Assembly (NCBI RefSeq): GCF_902635505.1
Contig: NC_045427.1
Span: 130,020,960-130,084,959 of the forward strand
DNA from: Sarcophilus harrisii
Taxonomy: Eukaryota > Chordata > Mammalia > Dasyuromorphia > Dasyuridae
Length of the DNA stretch: 64,000 nt
Reading direction: 5' to 3'
In this document: positions 23,191 through 35,245 of the stretch, piece by piece
Layout: every line of letters starts with the position of its first letter
How positions within the stretch are numbered: the stretch's first letter is position 1
Notes under the pieces: model-generated
Databases searched by the model: none
Seen by the model: the letters and a program-made list of their open reading frames with translations, nothing else
Told to the model about the DNA's origin: nothing
Program-made: the position numbers and the translations under genes

Positions 23191-23862
23191 TTGCACCTCC
23201 CAGACCCATTGACCATACTGAATTCTTGACAATGTTTGGAAGGAATGAGAGGATAATGTGTGCTTAAAAATACTTGCATGTTAAAAACCTTAATTTGGAA
23301 CTGAAAGTAATGATTATTTATAACCAATAATTTGGGGAGATTCAGAGCTCTTTCTTTCTTCCAAAGTCCTGATTTTAAAAGTTCCTTCTCTTGAAGAACA
23401 TAAATCATGAATTCAGCCATGATTGTCTTTGGTCTAAGAGAGATGGCCAAATGATTATACTTTAAATAAACATGCTGGCCTTATTACTAATGAAATTATT
23501 AAATTACCCAGAAACCATGTCTCGTGAAATGTTTTTTTTAAGGCCTCAGAACATAAGAATAAATATCATTAAGACTTATCAAAAAAATTATTCTTCCTAA
23601 GTTTGCATAGTAATGTTTTTTGTTTTTTTATTTTTTTTTGCTTTACTCCATAAAAATGCAACACTTCACTTCCAAAGATTTAATTATGCTCAGCCATATT
23701 AGAAGATGTCTGTTGCAAGACCCAGGTAGCAACAGAATAGGTCATGGTATAGTAAGGCTAGAAATTACTTAAAAAAAAATAACAATAACAATGATAAGAA
23801 GTAGAATTTATGAGGAAAAAAAAGGGAGGGGGTAGTTATAATTGATCTCAAAGTCAAACAAA

Positions 23863-23918
23863 AAAGATTCAATTAAGAGAAAAATCTATTAAAGATTCAA
23901 TCAAGAGAAAAATCTATT
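23863..23918. repeat. 28-bp tandem duplication
   Basis: Two adjacent copies of an aaagattcaatyaagagaaa-type unit (28 bases each) differ at one position. Confidence 0.85.
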
Positions 23919-23939
23919 ATATGTCTGCCATATTAATAT

Positions 23940-24060
23940 TGTTTTAAATGCATGTATATATGTGTGCATATGCATACATATGTATATGTGTATATATGTA
24001 AGTATAGGGTATATGTATTATATAAACATGTGTGTGCACATACACACACACATAAATATA
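23940..24060. repeat. (TATG)n / (CA)n microsatellite
   Basis: Alternating purine-pyrimidine sequence of tatgtgtatatatg and cacacac units. Confidence 0.85.
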
Positions 24061-24462
24061 TCTTTACTTAACTGTAGCCTTCTTGGGGAAGTGGGGGAGG
24101 AGAAAGGGGAAAGAATAAAGTAAAAGATGCTCAACAGAACAAAAGAAAATTTAGTAGGAGGTACAGAAAAGATGATAGCCATGAACCCTATGTCTTCTAT
24201 TGTTATATATACTTTTTTGAAATGCAAATTTATTGCTACATATTTCAAATCCTCCCTGATGTTCTGCTGGACACATGACAATTTTTTTTTTTGTCTTTCT
24301 TTTTCTTTTTTGTTTCTTCTTATTTTTCATTTAAGTTTTAAATAAGTAAATACATTTTAAAAAATAGTGAGACATCTCGTTTTAAATGTAGGAACTGTGC
24401 CTAAAATACTTGATGTTACTCTTGAATCCAGCAACTAATACAAATTAGGTCAGGGCTAATGA

Positions 24463-24683
24463 TGGGCAGCTAGGTGGCCCAGAGTGGACCTGAAGTCAGG
24501 AAGACCTGAGGTCAAACATGACCTCAGACACTAGTTGTGTGACTTGGGCCAGTCATTTAATCCTGTTTGCTTTAATTTCCTCTTCTGTAAAATGAGCTGG
24601 AGAAGGAAATGGCAAACCACTCCAGTATTTTTACCAAGAAAACCCCAAACTGGATCACAAAGAGTTGGATAATGACAACAGTG
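24463..24683 (+). mobile_element. Mar1-type SINE, sense
   Basis: gggcagctaggtggcccaga, cctgaagtcaggaagacctg, aaaatgagctggagaaggaa, atggcaaaccactccagta, ending near agttggataatgacaacag. Full length apart from a small head deletion. Confidence 0.9.
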
Positions 24684-24867
24684 ATTTTTTTTTTTTTTTT
24701 TTTTGATTTTAGAAGAGGTCTATAAATTGGGCTTAACTTTGATGATCTGGTTAAACAAGAATGCTGTTGCTTATTGAGAAGCATGTTCATATTACAGTCA
24801 CTAATATCTTGGTAGTATATCCATGCATTAAAAAGAATTTCACTTGATTTTATTTGTTTTGATTTTC

Positions 24868-24994
24868 TAGGCAAACAGGATTATGGGACTGGCCTAAAGT
24901 CACACAGTTATTAAGTATCTGAGGATGGATTTGAACTAAGGTCCTCCTGACTTCAGACTTGGTGCTTTATCCATTGGGTCATCTAGCTGCTTCT
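24868..24994 (-). mobile_element. SINE, antisense, 3' part missing
   Basis: gcaaacaggattatgggact, aagtcacacagttattaagt, aggtcctcctgacttcagac, tttatccattgggtcatcta. Mar1/WSINE head in antisense. Confidence 0.8.
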
Positions 24995-25046
24995 TTGCTT
25001 GACTTTAAAGAGTCAAAATTTAACAATCATTTAGCAATGATGACTT

Positions 25047-25106
25047 CACACACACACACACACACACACACACTACAGAGAGAGAAAGAGAGAGAGAGAG
25101 AGAGAG
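25047..25106. repeat. (CA)n then (AG)n microsatellite
   Basis: About 13 CA units are followed after a short break by about 13 AG units. Confidence 0.95.
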
Positions 25107-25109
25107 CCA

Positions 25110-25944
25110 TGTTGGATGCCATGGATACAAAAGGCTCAAATTAAAACCTTGATCTCAAAAAACTTACACTCTGTTGAGAAACAGAACTTGTACACAGATA
25201 AATACAAGGTAGTTTGAGGAGGAAGATAGAACTTTTGAGGAGGAAGACAGAACTCTTTCCCCTCAGGATAAGGAAAGTTGATGATTAGAGGGGCTTCATT
25301 TATAAAGAAAGCAATGTGGTATCTGAATATTAAACTACAAGATTAATTCTTCTATTTCATACTTTGACACTTGGAACAATTGTGCTTTCCTCAGTTTGAG
25401 CGTTGACCAACAATACATCTTATCACCTTTCTTTGTCTTTGAAGGGTAAGTGGGGGGTAAATTTCATTCTAGTCATGAATTTATTTAATCTGGTGATTAA
25501 GCCCCTAATCTTAGCAGAATTAGCCCTCAAATAATAGACCAGCATGCATAGTGTATCATGGGGCTCAGAAATCTTTCCAAGTTTGGCAGGACCAAATAGA
25601 GTTTGTGCTCTGCCATAATGGTCTTCAAGAACACAGGGTTGCCTCCATGTCACAATTGAGGACTTGGGTGAAGGACTTATCAGTGCTTTCAAAATATTCA
25701 TTATCTTCCATCAGTAATAGAGATGATGACTTGTGAATCTCCAAGAATGATTTTAAACTAAGAGAAATTTGCTATTTTCACTCCACTTTCTACAATACTT
25801 TTGATAGGCAAAGAGTAGGAATAGATTTCAATTCTTTAGACATCTATATGCTAATTTGAACTCAAGGAAATAATTTCTTTATATAGCAAGTTGTTATTTA
25901 CATGCTAATTTTTTTGGGGGGGGGTATTTTTTTGTTTCTCTGTT
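25110..25944. other. Unclassified intergenic sequence
   Basis: No gene or confident repeat family seen. Short open frames on both strands around 25423-25736 show no recognisable domain. A poly(G) run is at 25916-25923. Confidence 0.4.
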
Positions 25945-26575
25945 TTTTAAGGCAGTTGAGTTTAAGTGATTTGCCCTGTTGTGCCACAGTTCTCTTTTAA
26001 TGTCCTGACCCAATTTCCCTAATTGTCCTATTTAGTTACTCTGCCTCAAATTATAACCATTCCCTCTTAATGTTAGGATAAAGATCTTATATCTTAGACC
26101 TTAGGTTATAATCATTCCCTCTTAATGTTTGATGGGATAAAGGTCTTTATCCATTTTAGATGTCATTAGAATATCAGGAGCCTCTCCAATACCTCCCATT
26201 ATATTATCCTAGGTGTGCCCCCCCCATTAGGTTATCCCCATCCAGGTACTTCCCCCATTATGTCATTGTTCTTGTTACCCTATAAAAGAATCTTGTATCT
26301 GACATTCACAGCTGGATTCTTGGAGATGATAGTCTCATTCAGCCCTGGGACCAAACCATGGATCTATTTGGTCCCAGTAAATCTCCCATTTAAATAAATT
26401 ATTAAATTGTTCTCTAATCTCTGTCTTGCTCAGTTTCTCCAGCATTACATTTTGGAGACTTCTCCAGCATTACATTATTCTCCAAGGTCACAGAGCTAAT
26501 TAAGTGTCCAAATCAGGTACTCCTGATGATTTCATGGCCAGTGCTCTCTCTACTAGGATATCTAGCTGCCCCGTG
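25945..26575 (-). mobile_element. WSINE1-type SINE split by an LTR
   Basis: The left piece (aaggcagttgagtttaagtg, atttgccc) ends at 25976. The SINE resumes near 26482 (aaggtcacagagctaattaa) and ends at ggatatctagctgcc near 26572. The LTR between them therefore inserted later than the SINE. Confidence 0.75.
25977..26477 (+). mobile_element. Solo LTR of an endogenous retrovirus (fossil)
   Basis: Starts tgttgtgccacagttctctt and ends in the ctccagcattaca block. It carries a TATA-like ctataaaag near 26280 and an AATAAA-type signal near 26390. Same family as the LTRs at 30753 and 59619. No internal retroviral sequence remains, so it is a solo LTR. Moderately diverged; family not named. Confidence 0.75.
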
Positions 26576-26849
26576 ATTATTTATTAAGTGTTTTGCAGGC
26601 ATGGTGTCCTTTGAACCTCAACAAAACTGTAGGGGTAGGCACTAGAGCCAATAGTCTCATTTTGCAGAAGAGTAAATAATTTCTAAGAAATTAGGTAACA
26701 TATCCTGGATCACATAGCTAGGACTTCCCTCTCAACAAAACAATGAAATGGGTTATCATTAACCCCATTTCAAGATGAGGAAAAAAGTAATTTTCCTAGG
26801 GCTATAGTTCAGCATCAGAATAGGAATTTGAATTGTAGGCTCTTGATTT

Positions 26850-27276
26850 TAGGTGGACTCTTCTGTGTTGGACTATGTAGCCTCAAGCAAGAATACACCA
26901 GTTTGAAGAATTGCTTCCAGTGGAACAATTTAATTTCAATATACTTGGGATGGAAACTGCCAATCACATCCAAAGAGAAAACTATGGAGACTGATTGTGG
27001 ATCAATGCATAGTAATTTCACATTTTTGTTTGTTTTTCTTTCTTTCTCATGTTCTTTTTTTTCCTTTTGGTCTGATTTTTCTTGCACAACATGACAAATA
27101 CAGAAATATATTTAAAAGGATTGCACATATTTAACCTATGTCAGGTTGTTTGCCATCTTGGGGAGAGGGGAGGTAAGGGAGATAGAAATATTTAGAAGTT
27201 TTATAAAAATGAATTTTGAAAACTATTTTGATATGTATTTGAAAAAATGAAATGCTATTAAAAAAAAAAAAAAAGA
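26850..27276 (+). mobile_element. L1 3' UTR with poly(A) tail, sense
   Basis: Matches the 3' UTR order of the copy ending at 14245: a ccaatcacatccaaagagaa block, the T-rich tttgtttgtttttctttctt run, ttggggagaggggagg, and an A-tail at 27260-27274. Confidence 0.75.
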
Positions 27277-27529
27277 ATTGCTTCCCAGTTAAAATTTTAG
27301 ATTTATATATAACATGTATTTGCCACCTTTTTTTACTATCCAGAAGGTAATATTTTAACTTTTTTTCCCCTCAGAAAAAAAATATTTATCATCTCTTATA
27401 ACCTCATGCAGTCAGGATTGTGCCAAACAATACCAATTTTTTCCTATCCTCAGTGTCATGATATAGTTCATTACCAAGACCAAGACTGCAAACCAGTTAG
27501 AAAAATAACTCAGTACTCATTTTTCGAAT

Positions 27530-27840
27530 TTATTTTCCCCCGGCTTTATAAAAAATTTCTTTAATTTCCAGTTCTGAATTCTCTTGCTCTCTTCTCCCTC
27601 TGCCTGCCCCTTGTAAAGACAAGAAAAACAAAACCTATTATAAATATGCATAGTCATACAAAACAAATTCCCACCTTAGCCAAGTCCAAAGAAAGAAAGG
27701 AAGGAAGAAAAGAAGAAAAAAAGAAATGAAAATATGCTTCAATTTGCATGCTGAGTCCATCTGCTCTGTATCTGGAGGAAGATAACATGTTTCATCATGT
27801 AGCTCAATAATCATGGACATTTGGTAGGAGATCAAAGAGA
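27530..27840 (-). mobile_element. Old L1 3' region, antisense
   Basis: The antisense 3' UTR words 'catagtcatacaaaacaaat', cttcaatttgcatgctgagt and gataacatgtttcatcatg fit the older L1 also seen at 12590. Confidence 0.55.
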
Positions 27841-28084
27841 AGAAATATCAGGTGTTTATGGAACATGTTGTTTGTAACTGAGGGCTCCTTTTCCTGTCTC
27901 ATTGAATCATATTCATTTATGTGACTTTGTGCATCACAGCCTAGAATGAATCACTAAATGTCAAAGCTGGAAGGAATTTCAGAGATCATCTGAATTGAAA
28001 GATCCTCTCCACTGAAAGTATTTTCTCCCAATCTCAGATTTCCTGCACTCTTGTTATTTCATGCAAGTTTTTCCAAGTTTTTCT

Positions 28085-28116
<32 letters not shown>

Positions 28117-28261
28117 TTTTTTTTTGCTGAGGTAATTGGGGGTAAGTGACTTGCCCAGGGTCACACAGCTAGGAAGTGTTAAGTGTCTGAGATCAAATTT
28201 GAACTCAGGTCCTCCTGACTTCAAGGCTGGTACTCTATCCACTGTGCTACCTAGCTGTCCC
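28085..28261 (-). mobile_element. WSINE1-type SINE with 16-bp duplication
   Basis: A long poly(T) (28101-28125), then aggtaattgggggtaagtga, acttgcccagggtcacacag, ending at tgctacctagctgtccc. Flanked by perfect 16-bp repeats ttttccaagtttttct (28069-28084, 28262-28277). Confidence 0.95.
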
Positions 28262-28649
28262 TTTTCCAAGTTTTTCTACAATCAACCTGCCTATCACTTC
28301 TTACAGCACAGCAATATTCTATCAGATGAATAATTTTCAAAGCAGAAAACATTAAGTGTCTATTGTTTTCAAAGCATTACCCTTTAGGCATGGAGGGAAA
28401 GGCAAAATTTGGAGAAGACACAGTCTCTGTTTCTGTGACATTTATCTGTAATTGGAAGAACTAAAATTTAAAGAAATCCTGCCAGAATCTTTTGGGGTCA
28501 CAAGCCATGGGTAATTGGAACCCAAATCCATTATCAGATCATAATTTTTAGAGCTATGGGTGTCTTTGGAGATGTTCACAGTCAAATTCCTTACTAGAGA
28601 GGAAGAAAGCTGAGGCCCATGTACAGTTTAGTAACCAGCCCAAAGAAGC

Positions 28650-28822
28650 ATCCCTGACTTAAAATCCAGCCATAGACAGTTAATAGTTGTGTGACCTTGA
28701 GCAAGTCATTTAACCTTGACTTTTCTTCATCTGGCAAAGCACTCCAGTATCTTTGCCAAAAAAAATCCCATGGACAAGTGAGTTATGATCTACAATTCAT
28801 AGAGTCAAACACAACTGAACAT
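28650..28822 (+). mobile_element. Mar1-type SINE, sense, diverged
   Basis: gtgtgaccttgagcaagtca, ttaaccttgact, gcactccagtatctttgcca, and a terminal 'gtcaaacacaactgaac'. Confidence 0.75.
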
Positions 28823-28904
28823 CTAAACTAGTAAAGAGAAACGCTGGGGTCCTGATGGCAGGTCCAGTTCCCTACCCACTGCATCACTGAACTGCTGAGA
28901 CAGC

Positions 28905-28972
28905 TTTGATTCAAACTTAAGTATTCTTGGCTACAAATTTGGCAATCTATCCAGTGTGTTATCTAGCTGCTA
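28905..28972 (-). mobile_element. SINE head fragment, antisense
   Basis: ctttgattcaaacttaagta, then 'ctatccagtgtgttatctag' and ctgc. Only the head remains. Confidence 0.5.
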
Positions 28973-29449
28973 CACATATGTGTTGGACTATATGTCTCAG
29001 AAATCCCTTTTGACTCTAAGAGTCTAAATCTGTAAAAGTGGTTATGAGAAGTAGGGGGTAGTGAGACAAACTTTAAGGATGACTCCAGACTGGAAGAATG
29101 ATGTGCCATGAACAGAAATGAAGAAGCTAATAGGAGAAACAGATTTAGATGGATGATGATGAATTGGAAGTATTGGCTGAATATCCATGTAAGGATGTAT
29201 TGCTGGCAGCTGGGGCTGAAGACTAAAATTTAGAGCAGTGACAAGGAATACAGTTATATATTTGGTGTCATCCATTTAGAGGATTAAGGAAGATCAAGGA
29301 ATCAGGTAAATCAAAGAGTCAAGGAGAAAGTGAAATCACCATGGCTGAATTGAACATAAATTGAGAGCTAGCTGCTATAAAAAGTAGTAATCATCCAAAG
29401 GAATTGGTCCTGGTTAAAAAGGAGAGATTGGTCACTACAATAGATTAAT

Positions 29450-30020
29450 TCATCATACAGAAACAAATGAACCTAGTAGCCTCATGTTCAATAAATTTAA
29501 AGTCTAAGCTACTAGGGTAAAGATTTACTATTTGATAAAAACTGCTGGGAAAATTGTAAAGCAGTATGGCAGAAATTAGATGTGGACCAACATTTCACAC
29601 AATATACCAAGATAAGCTTCAAATCAATACTTGATTAGATATAAAAGTTCACGTCATTAAAAAAAAAAAAAAGGAGAGGAATAAGGAAGAAATTGTTTTG
29701 TGGATAGGGGCAAGGATTCCTTCCTAGGGAAGAGTTCATTACCAAACAAATAGAAAGGATCACAGAAAATTAAAATGAAATTTTTTTTATTAAAGCACAA
29801 CAATTTTTCACAATCAAAATCAGTGCCACTAAAATTAGAAGGAAAATAGTTTAATTAAGGAAAATCTTTATAGACGTTTTCTCTAATAAAGATCTCATTT
29901 CAAGATATATAAGGAACTGATTCAAATTTTAATTCCCCAATTAATAGGATCAAATGATATGAACAGGAAGTTTTCAAAGAAAGCAGTCATATGATAACAC
30001 ATGCACACACAATCATGCAA
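29450..30020 (+). mobile_element. Old L1 ORF2 fragment, sense
   Basis: The same word order as 53235-53900: cagaaacaaatgaacctagt, gaccaacatttcacacaat, accaagataagcttcaaatc, aagatctcatttcaagatat. This is the late ORF2 region. It is riddled with stops and not coding. Confidence 0.65.
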
Positions 30021-30330
30021 AACATATTTCCATGTTAGTCATGTTATGAAAGAAGAAACAGACCTGAAGGAAAAAAACACGAAAAAGAAAGAAAGTGAAA
30101 CTAATCTATTCAATCTGTATTCAGATTCCCATAGTTCTTTCTCTGGATGTGGATAGCATTTTCCATCATGAGTCCTTTGGAATTATTTTAGATCACTGTA
30201 TTGCTGAGAAGAGCTAAGTTATTCATAGCAGATCAATGCACAATGTTTGTTACTATGTACAATGTTCTCCTGGTTCAATAACAGCAAAATTATAAAAAAG
30301 AACAATTTTAAAGACATTAGAACTCTGATC
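30000..30330 (-). mobile_element. Old L1 3' UTR/ORF2 end, antisense
   Basis: Contains tgaaagaagaaacagacct, ttctttctctggatgtggat, agcattttccatcatgagtc. The same block recurs at 61930-62120. Confidence 0.6.
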
Positions 30331-30491
30331 AATGCAATGATCACAATTCTAGAGTATTGATAAGGATGCATGCTAGCCACTTCCTGATGGGATTCAAGAT
30401 GCAGAATGAGATATATATATATATTTTTGATGGAGCCAGTATGGGAATATATTTTGTTTGACTATACATATTTATTACAAGAGTGACATTT

Positions 30492-30516
30492 CCCCCCCCC
30501 CCCCCCCCCCCCCCCC
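30492..30516. repeat. Poly(C) run, 25 bases
   Basis: An uninterrupted run of 25 C. Length could be affected by sequencing error. Confidence 0.95.
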
Positions 30517-30752
30517 AGTAGGATGGGTAAATGGGAAGGAGAGAAAACAAATGTTTGTTAATAAAAAGTTTTACTATTGTTGTTGCTATTGTTATTTTAA
30601 TTTGGAGCTGGATGGGATCAATCTTTTTATTTTACTGGTGAGGAAACTCAGTCCTAAAAAAGCATAATATATAGTCTTCAAAACTCATTTTAGACCTCGC
30701 CTTTTAAATAAGACCTTTCATGATTCTTACCCTCTCCCCCTTTACTTTCTAA

Positions 30753-31242
30753 TGTTATGTCACAGTTCTCTTTTATTGTCCTGACTCAGTTTCCCTAATT
30801 ATCCTGACAGCCCTGCCTGTTTCCCTGCTTCTCAGTTCTGTAAAACCTCCCCTCCCTCTTTATCATAATTCTTGATAAGATAAAAGATCTTACTTTTTAG
30901 AACATCAGAATGCCCCTCCCCATCCCAAGCTATCAGAATATCAGATACCATTTTATCAAGATGCCTCTCCCAGTATCTGGGATGTTTCCCATTTCCAGAG
31001 GCTCACCCCACCCTGTCAGAGTCCTGTTCACTGGCTCCACCCCTGCCTCAATCTACCCCCAGCCATTGAGCCACGTGTATATATGCCATTAAGCAACTCA
31101 CATTATTTGCTGGATTCTTGGAGATGATAATGTCATTCAACCCTGAACCAAACCATGGATCCATTTGATCCCAGTAAATGTCTCCATTTAATAAATTAAA
31201 TACTCTCTAATCTCTATCTTGCTCAGTTTCTCCAGCATTATA
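30753..31242 (+). mobile_element. Solo LTR of an endogenous retrovirus (fossil)
   Basis: Starts tgttatgtcacagttctctt and ends ctccagcattata. It has a TATA-like 'gtatatatgcc' near 31077 and AATAAA near 31191. Flanking words ctaa and ctat are close to a 4-bp duplication. Same family as the LTRs at 25977 and 59619. No internal region. Confidence 0.75.
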
Positions 31243-31298
31243 CTATGTTTCCCCCCAAACAATTATCTTGTGTTTATATATTTATGTGTATCTGTATA

Positions 31299-31304
31299 TA
31301 GGTA

Positions 31305-31342
<38 letters not shown>

Positions 31343-31345
31343 CAC
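31299..31345. repeat. (TG)n microsatellite
   Basis: About 18 TG units after tatgtatg. Confidence 0.95.
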
Positions 31346-31369
31346 ACCTGTCATCTTCTAGGAGAATGG

Positions 31370-31760
31370 AAGATTCTTAAAGACAGGGACTTTTCTCTTT
31401 TAATTTCTAGCATCCAGAACAGTGTCTAGCATTTAAGTAATTGCTTAATCAATTCTTGTTAACTGATTGTCCAAGATCACAAAGATGTAAGTGCCAGAAC
31501 CTAGCCTGACTTCCAGGGCAGCATTCTTTCTGCTTTACAGCCTTCCATTTCCCCACTCCCCCAATGCTTTTTCATCAGTTGTCCCCTCTGCCCAGCATGC
31601 TCTCCCTTCTCACTTAAGTGTACTAGGTTCTCTGTACCCTCTGTTCATTCCAGCTACCTCAAGAAGCTTTTTCTATGCCCACTCCCTTCTCTCCCCACTA
31701 CTAGCTCCTTCCCTAGGAGAAGCTGTTTGCATATTATCTCTTTCTTAGTCTGGAGTTCTC
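31370..31760 (+). mobile_element. L2-type LINE pieces
   Basis: An L2 tail (aaagacagggacttttctct, tagcatccagaacagtgtct) lies at 31370-31480. A pyrimidine-rich piece with the look of the L2 upstream region follows at 31540-31760. Old. Confidence 0.5.
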
Positions 31761-32090
31761 CCCCATATCTGGTTTGTAGAGTCAGGATAATGAGATAGAG
31801 GCAAACTGGATATGTCTGGAAAAAGGCAAAGGCCCTTTTGTAGACTAAGGATAGTGGGACTGGGGCAGCAGCTAAGATTCCATCATTCTGACATTGCCAT
31901 ACTCTGATGCAAGTCTATTGGGATAGTTTGGTTGCTCTTCTCATCTCAAGTATCTCCACACTCCAGTCCATTTCCCACTCAGAGATCAAATCTTCCTAAT
32001 TCCAAAGTCCAATATACAGTCCCCTTCCTCGCATTTAGTAAACTCCAGGGGCTCCCTATCACTTCCAAGTTCCAATATAAAATACTCTGG

Positions 32091-32241
32091 TTTTTTTTTT
32101 CCTTTGCTGAGGCAATTGGGGCTAAGTGACTTGCCCAAGGTCACACAACCAGGAAGTATTAAGTGTCTGAGATTGAATTTGAACTCAGGTCCTTCTGCTT
32201 CAGGACTGGTAGTTCATCTACTGTGCCATCTAACTGCCCTT
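32091..32241 (-). mobile_element. WSINE1-type SINE, antisense
   Basis: Poly(T), gctgaggcaattggggctaa, gtgacttgcccaaggtcaca, ending tgtgccatctaactgccc. The ctctggtttt and acctggtttt words beside it may be the target duplication. Confidence 0.9.
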
Positions 32242-32249
32242 AATTACCT

Positions 32250-32700
32250 GGTTTTTAAAGTCCTTCATAGTCTGTCTCTTCTTCCTTTCCAGTCTTTTTA
32301 TACTGTATTGTCTCTTACATGACAATCCCACTGAAGCTGACTTCCTTGCTATTCCTTTAACAAGACATTCATCCCCAGTCCAGATATTTTCCCAGTCTTT
32401 CCCCCAAATGTGAGATTATTTCCTTCCTCACTTCTGCCTCCTGGCTTCCTCTAGATCCCAAATAAAATCACAGTTTACAGGAAACTGTTTCCTAATCCTT
32501 CCCAGTTCTTTACCTTTATTAATTATCTCACATTTATCCTATCTACAGCTTATTTCTATGTGGTTGTTTGCATGTTGTCTCTTCCCATTAGACTATAAAA
32601 TCCTTGAAAGCATTGACTTCTTTTGTTTGCCTTTCTTTGCATCCCCAGAACTTAGCACAATGCCTAAGACATAGTTGTTATTTTTGTTTTTTTATCCTTC
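32250..32700 (+). mobile_element. L2-type LINE 3' region
   Basis: Ends with gactataaaatccttgaaag, tgcatccccagaacttagca and caatgcctaagacatag, the standard L2 3' end. The upstream part is CT-rich as in L2. Confidence 0.65.
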
Positions 32701-32815
32701 ATTCTTGAAGAGGACCAGACATCAGGGAAGTGATGGCCCTAGATGCAGTGAGAGATGCTGGCCTTAAGCTAAGGTTTTAAGACCTTAAGCTGAGGTCTTT
32801 TAAATAAATGCTTGT
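32685..32815 (-). mobile_element. SINE of unnamed marsupial family, antisense, inside the L2 tail
   Basis: ttatccttcattcttgaaga, ggaccagacatcagggaagt, gatggccctagatg. It separates acatag from the aataaatgcttgttggcc end of the L2 tail, so it inserted into it. Confidence 0.6.
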
Positions 32816-32859
32816 TGGCCTGTTAAAAATATTTTTGCACTTTAGTTTCTTTTTCTTTT

Positions 32860-33380
32860 TGTAGTTTTTCTCTTTAGGATACAGACCTAGTAGAGATATT
32901 GTTGGATCAAAGAACATGCACAGTTTTATAGTTCTTTGGGCATAGTTTTAAACTATTCTCCAAAATGGTTGGATTAGTTTACAATTCCACAACAGTGCAA
33001 TAACATTTCAATTTTTCTATATCCTTTCTAAGATTTATCATTTTCCCTTTCTGTTCTATTAGTCAATTTGATAGGTGTGAAGTAGTATCTCAGAGTTGTT
33101 TTAATTTGCATTACTCTAATCAATAGTGATTTAGGGCATTTTTTTATATGACTATAGAAGGCTTTGATTTCTTCTGAAAACTGCCTGTTCATATCCTCTG
33201 ATCATTTATCAACTGAGAAATGATTCGTAATTTTATAAATTTGACTCAGTTTTTTTTTTTTATATTTGAGAAATGAATTCTTTATCATAGAAATTTGTTA
33301 TAAATTTTCTCCCCCCCCCCCCCCCCCCCCCCCCCAGTTTCCTGCTTCCCTTCTAATCTTGGCTGTATTCTTTTTGTTTA
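32860..33380 (-). mobile_element. L1 ORF2 C-terminal region, antisense
   Basis: Reverse-complement matches to the copy at 49741: catgcacagttttatagttc, ccaaaatggttggattagtt. Further upstream ORF2 words follow (ggtgtgaagtagtatctcag). A 25-base poly(C) at 33311-33335 interrupts it. Confidence 0.75.
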
Positions 33381-33643
33381 TAAATGCTCATTCATTCATT
33401 GGTTCATTCATTTGTTAGTTATTAATAATTTGGAGCAATATTGTCACAAAAGACTTGGAATTAGAAGTCTGAGAAAACTGAAACTTGTCACCTGTGTGAC
33501 ATGATGGGGAACTAGTTTCTGTTCCCCAGTCCCCCATTTCCTCTTCTGTAATACTGAAGTGTTGGGGATTAGATAAACTTTATGAACCTTTGTGGCTCCA
33601 ATGTTATGTATTTTGAGTGAGGGACTATCCTGAGCTCTGGGAA

Positions 33644-33752
33644 GATGAGAGAGAAAGAGAGAGAGAGACAGAGAGAGACAGAGAGACAGAGAGAGACAGA
33701 GAGAGAAAAAGACAGAGAGACAGAGAGAGACAAAGAGAGAGAGACAGAGAGT
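33644..33752. repeat. (GAGA)n/(GACA)n microsatellite
   Basis: A purine-rich run of gagaga and gagaca units. The arginine/glutamate-rich open frames across it are artefacts. Confidence 0.95.
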
Positions 33753-34229
33753 GTGTGTGTGTTTCAAAAGGGCACCTGGGGAGGAGAGTTCAGAGACATA
33801 TGTACATACACAGAATGTGACACATTAACTGTGTCACTATGGACGTCACTTCAGCTCCCATAAGAGCTTTCCTTTCTTCATCTCTATTTTAGGGCTAAAA
33901 ATACTTGTACTTTTATACTTCCTTATAGGGTTATTATGAGGAAAATGTTTGCAAATGTGAAAGCATCATATAAATGTATCATCATTATTATTATTATAGC
34001 AAATGTGAAGTCTTACGCTTGCATTCCAAAAATAAGCTTTGCAGTATGGCTGGGCATGGTTCCCATGGAAACAAGGTCTGGGTGTTTTAGTGGACTGCAT
34101 ACGCAACATGAAGGAACAATGTAACATAGATGCTATCAAAGCTAAAGATTTTTAAGGCTTGCTGAATAATAAGAACTGTATTATCAGAATCTTTGTGGAT
34201 AGAATATAAACTCCCTGAGGGAGAAGGAG

Positions 34230-34450
34230 AGAATAAGCATATATATAACACCTACTATATACCAGGCAATGTGCTAAATGCTTTTAACAAATATCTCATT
34301 TGATTCTAATAATAACTCTGCCAGATAGGTGCTAGTATTATCCCTCTTTTATAATTGAGGAAACTGAGGCAACACACACTAATTTGCTTCAGATCATATA
34401 GAAAGGAAGCGTGTCTAAGACCAGATTTGAATCTTGGTTTTTATGACTCT
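34230..34450 (-). mobile_element. CORE-SINE
   Basis: cacctactatataccaggca, atgtgctaaatgctttt, aattgaggaaactgaggcaa, gaccagatttgaatcttggt. Complete but diverged. Confidence 0.7.
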
Positions 34451-34589
34451 CTGGGATTAGTCTCCTTATTCATAAAGCAAGGACATTTTATTATTATAGT
34501 ACTTCTAAGATGCCTTTCAGGTCTAAATCTATAATCAAATCAATCAATCAATTATCCCTTTAATATGTAATCATATTACAATAGCATAA

Positions 34590-34710
34590 ATCAATCAAAA
34601 TATATTAGGGACCCACTATGTATCAGTCAGAGTTTAGTACTAGATATAATAAGACACAAAATACTGTCCTAAATTCAAGGAACTTAAAATCTAATGGGAG
34701 AGACAACAAA
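34590..34710 (+). mobile_element. L2-type fragment
   Basis: gggacccactatgtatcagt, aaggaacttaaaatctaatg match the ccaaatgccactgtg-type L2 region also seen at 44745. Confidence 0.45.
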
Positions 34711-35102
34711 CAAATATATTAAAATGAGCTACTATAGGATAAATAGGAAATAACTAACAAAGGGAAGACAATAAAATTAAAAGGGCCTGGATCACACTAC
34801 ATAATCTTTGTAATATATTATATATTACATATATATGTACTATATTATACTATATTAGGATTTTTTGCTTCCATATGAATTAATGACATTGCTCTATAGT
34901 TTTTTTTTTTTCTTTTTATTCTTCCTGGTATAGGTAACAGTATCATTTGTTTCACAAAAGGAGTTTGATAGGATCTCTTCTTTGTCCATTATTCCAAATA
35001 ATTTACTTAGTATTGGAATTTGTTTATCTTTAAATGTTTGATGGAATTCGTTTGTAAATCCATTTGGTCCTGATACTTTTTTCTTAGGGAGCTCATTTAT
35101 AG

Positions 35103-35245
35103 AGCCAGGTAGGTGGCTTGGTGGATAGAGCACCATTCAGATTAGGAGGACCTGAGTTCAAATGTGGCCTCAGACACTTAATACTTCCTGGTGTGTGACC
35201 CTGGGCAAGTCAGTTAACCCCAGTTGCCTCAGGAAAAAGAAATAA
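35103..35245 (+). mobile_element. WSINE1-type SINE, sense
   Basis: gccaggtaggtggcttggtg, gacctgagttcaaatgtggc, gtgaccctgggcaagtcagt, then an A-rich tail. Flanking words gagctcatttat and aagttcatttat are a slightly decayed target duplication. Confidence 0.9.

Larger units (their letters stand above)
23190..24455. other. Unclassified intergenic sequence
   Basis: No gene seen. It contains a 28-bp tandem duplication at 23863-23918, a TATG/TG-rich microsatellite at 23940-24060, and a T-rich end (24281-24330) that could be an LINE tail in antisense. The rest is not recognised. Confidence 0.4.

Noticed and set aside
33444-33863. Arg/Glu-rich and Ser/Leu-rich open frames
   Set aside because: Translations of a GAGA/GACA microsatellite.
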